Shown: positions 62,078 to 64,000 of the stretch, in pieces
Layout: every line of letters starts with the position of its first letter
How positions within the stretch are numbered: the first letter of the stretch is position 1
The notes under the pieces: generated by a model
What the model was told of the DNA's origin: nothing
What the model saw: only the letters and a program-made list of their open reading frames with translations
The model's database searches: none
Translations under genes and position numbers: made by a program
Source of the DNA: Slackia heliotrinireducens DSM 20476
GTDB taxonomy: Bacteria; Actinomycetota; Coriobacteriia; Coriobacteriales; Eggerthellaceae
NCBI RefSeq assembly: GCF_000023885.1
Contig: NC_013165.1
Span: 1,302,001-1,366,000, forward strand
Direction: 5' to 3'
Length of the DNA: 64,000 nucleotides

Positions 62078-63400
62078 CTAGCTTGCCATGCGTACTTCCT
62101 CCAGGTCAGAGCCGGCACTGGGGTCGTTGAACTTGCCTAAGTCCACGCAGCCTTCCTGCTTGGCCACAACTATGGTGCACACTGCGTCGCCCGTGATGTT
62201 CACGGCGGTGCGGCACATGTCCAGAATTCGGTCGATGCCCATGATAAGCGCGATGCCCTCAAGCGGCAGGCCGATGGAATTGAACACCATGGACAGGGTG
62301 ATCAGGCCGACCGACGGAACGCCTGCGGTGCCGATGGATGCCAGCGTGGCGGTTGCGATGACCGTGACGTACTCGACGGGGCCCAGCGGCACGCCGAACA
62401 GCTGCGCCGTAAATATGACGGCCACGCCTTGCATAATGGCGGTGCCGTCCATGTTGATGGTCGCGCCCAGGGGAATGGTGAACGAAGATATGCGGCGGTC
62501 GACGCCCATACGCTTCTCCAACGTCTCGATGTTCAGCGGGATGGTGGCGTTGGACGTTGCGGTCGAGAACGCGAACAGCATGACCGCCACGAACTTCTTC
62601 ATGAATTTGAAGGGACTGACGCGGGCCAGCACGAACAGCAGGATCATGTAGGTCAAAAACAGCTGGCACGCCAGCGCGATAAGCACGCCCAATACGTATT
62701 TGACCATGGGCAGAAACGCGCTGAACCCGATGTTGGCGAAGGTGCGTGACAGCAGGCAGAACACGCCGAAGGGTGCGACGTGCATGACCATGGAGGTCAT
62801 CTGCATCATAATGTCGTTGAACTGCGTGAAGAACTTATGCACGGTTTCGACGCGGCGGCCCAGGATGGCCAGGATGATGCCCACGAACAGCGCGAAGAAG
62901 ATGACGCACAGCATGTCGCCGTTGGCGGCTGCACCGATGGGGTTCTTCGGGATGATGTTCAGCAGCGTCTCGGCGATGGAGGTTTCGCTGGCGGTTGCCA
63001 GAGTGCTCGGGTCGCTGGATGCGATCGAGGACATGTCCACGCCGCGCCCGGGGTTGATGATATTGCCCACGGTCAGGGCGATCGAGATGGCCAGCGCGGT
63101 GGTGCACAAGTAGAACAGCAGGGTCTTCACTCCGACGGTGCCCAGCGTTTTCACGTCGCCGATGGCGGCGGCACCGCATACGATGGAGCAGAACACCAGG
63201 GGCACGACCAACATCTGCAGCAGGCGGATGAAACCTTGGCCGATAACGTAGAACACGCCGTCTACCAGCAGAGCGTCGCGTACGAACCCGCCGGGCATGA
63301 AGTAATGAATCAGCACGCCGCAGACAATGCCCAGGCCCAGCGAAATCAAAATGACGCTTGTCAGGCCAAGCTTCCTTTTCTTGGTTTCGGTCTCTGTCAT
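62078..63400 (-). CDS. Dicarboxylate/amino acid:cation symporter (DAACS family)
   Basis: 440 aa. It uses Na+ or H+ gradients to import acidic or small neutral amino acids or dicarboxylates. About eight membrane helices and two re-entrant loops are expected. Family motifs are present: MLVVPLVFCSIVCGAA (about 63-78), the serine-rich FAFSTATSNATIP (about 277-289), the NMDGTAI cation-binding motif (about 315-321), and ASIGTAGVPSVG (about 351-362). NITGDAVCTIVV completes the substrate site. It sits 9 bp after the RmlD-like gene upstream, in a probable operon. Confidence 0.92.
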   Translation of the reverse strand: MTETETKKRKLGLTSVILISLGLGIVCGVLIHYFMPGGFVRDALLVDGVFYVIGQGFIRLLQMLVVPLVFCSIVCGAAAIGDVKTLGTVGVKTLLFYLCTTALAISIALTVGNIINPGRGVDMSSIASSDPSTLATASETSIAETLLNIIPKNPIGAAANGDMLCVIFFALFVGIILAILGRRVETVHKFFTQFNDIMMQMTSMVMHVAPFGVFCLLSRTFANIGFSAFLPMVKYVLGVLIALACQLFLTYMILLFVLARVSPFKFMKKFVAVMLFAFSTATSNATIPLNIETLEKRMGVDRRISSFTIPLGATINMDGTAIMQGVAVIFTAQLFGVPLGPVEYVTVIATATLASIGTAGVPSVGLITLSMVFNSIGLPLEGIALIMGIDRILDMCRTAVNITGDAVCTIVVAKQEGCVDLGKFNDPSAGSDLEEVRMAS

Positions 63401-63409
63401 TGCTCACTC

Positions 63410-64000
63410 CTAACCTAAGAGTCTGTGGTTGCGCATATATTCTTCCAGGTCGTCTTTCCAAGAAGGCATCTTCGCAAGGCCGGTCAGACGGATCATCATG
63501 TTGTCCAGCTCCACGTGGAAAGCCTTGTCGGGATCGTAGGTGCCAACCATGTTGACGGTGGAGGCGCCTGCCAGTTCCAGCGCGCGTTTGATGAACTCGT
63601 ATCGGCTGCACAGCCCCTCGCAGGACAGATGGAAGGTGCCGTACTCTCCGGTCTCCATGATGGACATCAGCACCTTGCAGAAGGTATCGGAGCTGGTGGG
63701 GGAGCCGAACTGGTCGGCCGGTACTTCGATTTCCCTACCGGCTTTGGCATCGGCGATATGCATGCGCAAAAAATCGTCCTTCCGGGCGGTGTAAATCCAG
63801 GACGACCTCAGGATGACATGGCGCGGGTTAAGCTCGCGCACGAGCACTTCGCCCGCCTCTTTGGACTTTCCATACGTGAAAGAGGGGTTGGTGCGCTCGA
63901 ATTCGCTCAACGGCGCTGAGTTCGGCTTGGTGGAGCGGAACACGTCGTCCGTGGAGATCTGAATGATGGTGGCCCCCAGGTAATGGCTGGCCACGGCCAG
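63410..64000 (-). CDS. RmlD-like NAD(P)-dependent reductase/epimerase, N-terminus off the window
   Basis: 196 codons in frame to the window edge; the N-terminal Rossmann nucleotide-binding loop is missing because the gene continues beyond 64000. It belongs to the extended short-chain dehydrogenase family. The active-site Ser/Thr is in IIQISTDDVF and the Tyr-Lys pair is in FTYGKSKEAGE. VILRSSWIYTARKDDFLRMHIADAKAGREIEVPADQFGSPTSSDTF is the RmlD/RfbD substrate-region pattern. The substrate could be a dTDP-sugar, but its pairing with an amino acid symporter makes that uncertain. Confidence 0.85.
   Translation of the reverse strand: MAVASHYLGATIIQISTDDVFRSTKPNSAPLSEFERTNPSFTYGKSKEAGEVLVRELNPRHVILRSSWIYTARKDDFLRMHIADAKAGREIEVPADQFGSPTSSDTFCKVLMSIMETGEYGTFHLSCEGLCSRYEFIKRALELAGASTVNMVGTYDPDKAFHVELDNMMIRLTGLAKMPSWKDDLEEYMRNHRLLG

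Overview
The window looks like chromosomal DNA of a high-GC, anaerobic actinomycete of the Coriobacteriia/Eggerthellaceae type. This is inferred from gene content and style: a LuxR regulator fused to a polytopic membrane domain, very large LPXTG adhesins, the tig-clpP-clpX-valS order, and a siroheme-dependent heme pathway. No 16S or phylogenetic evidence is available here. The first 1.7 kb is visibly more AT-rich than the rest and may be acquired.

Layout. 1-1742 (-): a PLD-nuclease/helicase protein cut by the window edge. 2079-4050: an Ig-like membrane protein and a PH-domain protein. 4051-4740 (-): a LytTR regulator, divergent from 5411-23936, a giant cell-wall adhesin gene. That gene encoded about 5,779 aa before an IS1595-type element at 10938-12114 split it. 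A 9-bp direct repeat flanks the element, and removing the element plus one repeat copy rejoins the frame exactly. 24364-31144: a lipoprotein, an orphan hypothetical, a small HAD operon, a DUF2975/HTH/DUF4173-like operon, and repeat-rich spacers. 31145-32692: a membrane-bound LuxR regulator.

33138-43659 is the metabolic centre: eight tightly packed genes for heme synthesis from glutamyl-tRNA through siroheme. The order is precorrin-2 dehydrogenase, hemA, hemC, cobA-hemD fusion, ahbC, hemB, a three-part ahbD-ahbA-ahbB-like fusion, and hemL. HemA, HemL, HemB, HemC and HemD make uroporphyrinogen III; CobA and the dehydrogenase make sirohydrochlorin; the AhbA/B-like domains, AhbC and the AhbD domain would carry siroheme to heme. 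No separate ferrochelatase is seen, and the classical hemE/hemN/hemH genes are absent from the window. A tRNA-Glu gene, for the substrate of HemA, lies 1.1 kb downstream.

44776-49138: tRNA-Glu, a small protein, a diacylglycerol-kinase-like enzyme with a CPA1 antiporter, and tRNA-Leu. 49223-55674: protein quality control and translation, with trigger factor (carrying an unusual C-terminal SAP-like domain), ClpP, ClpX and ValS. 56106-58958: a zinc-ribbon membrane protein, RecO, a hydrogenase-maturation-type protease and a small membrane protein. 59333-61894: a secreted YhgE/Pip-like repeat protein. 62078-64000 (-): a DAACS symporter and an RmlD-like reductase running off the edge.

The intergenic regions are unusually structured. 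I see at least five 150-220 bp elements with long terminal inverted repeats, three copies of an about 85-bp REP-like element, and several GC-rich degenerate minisatellites. All calls rest on reading the sequence; no database searches were run.
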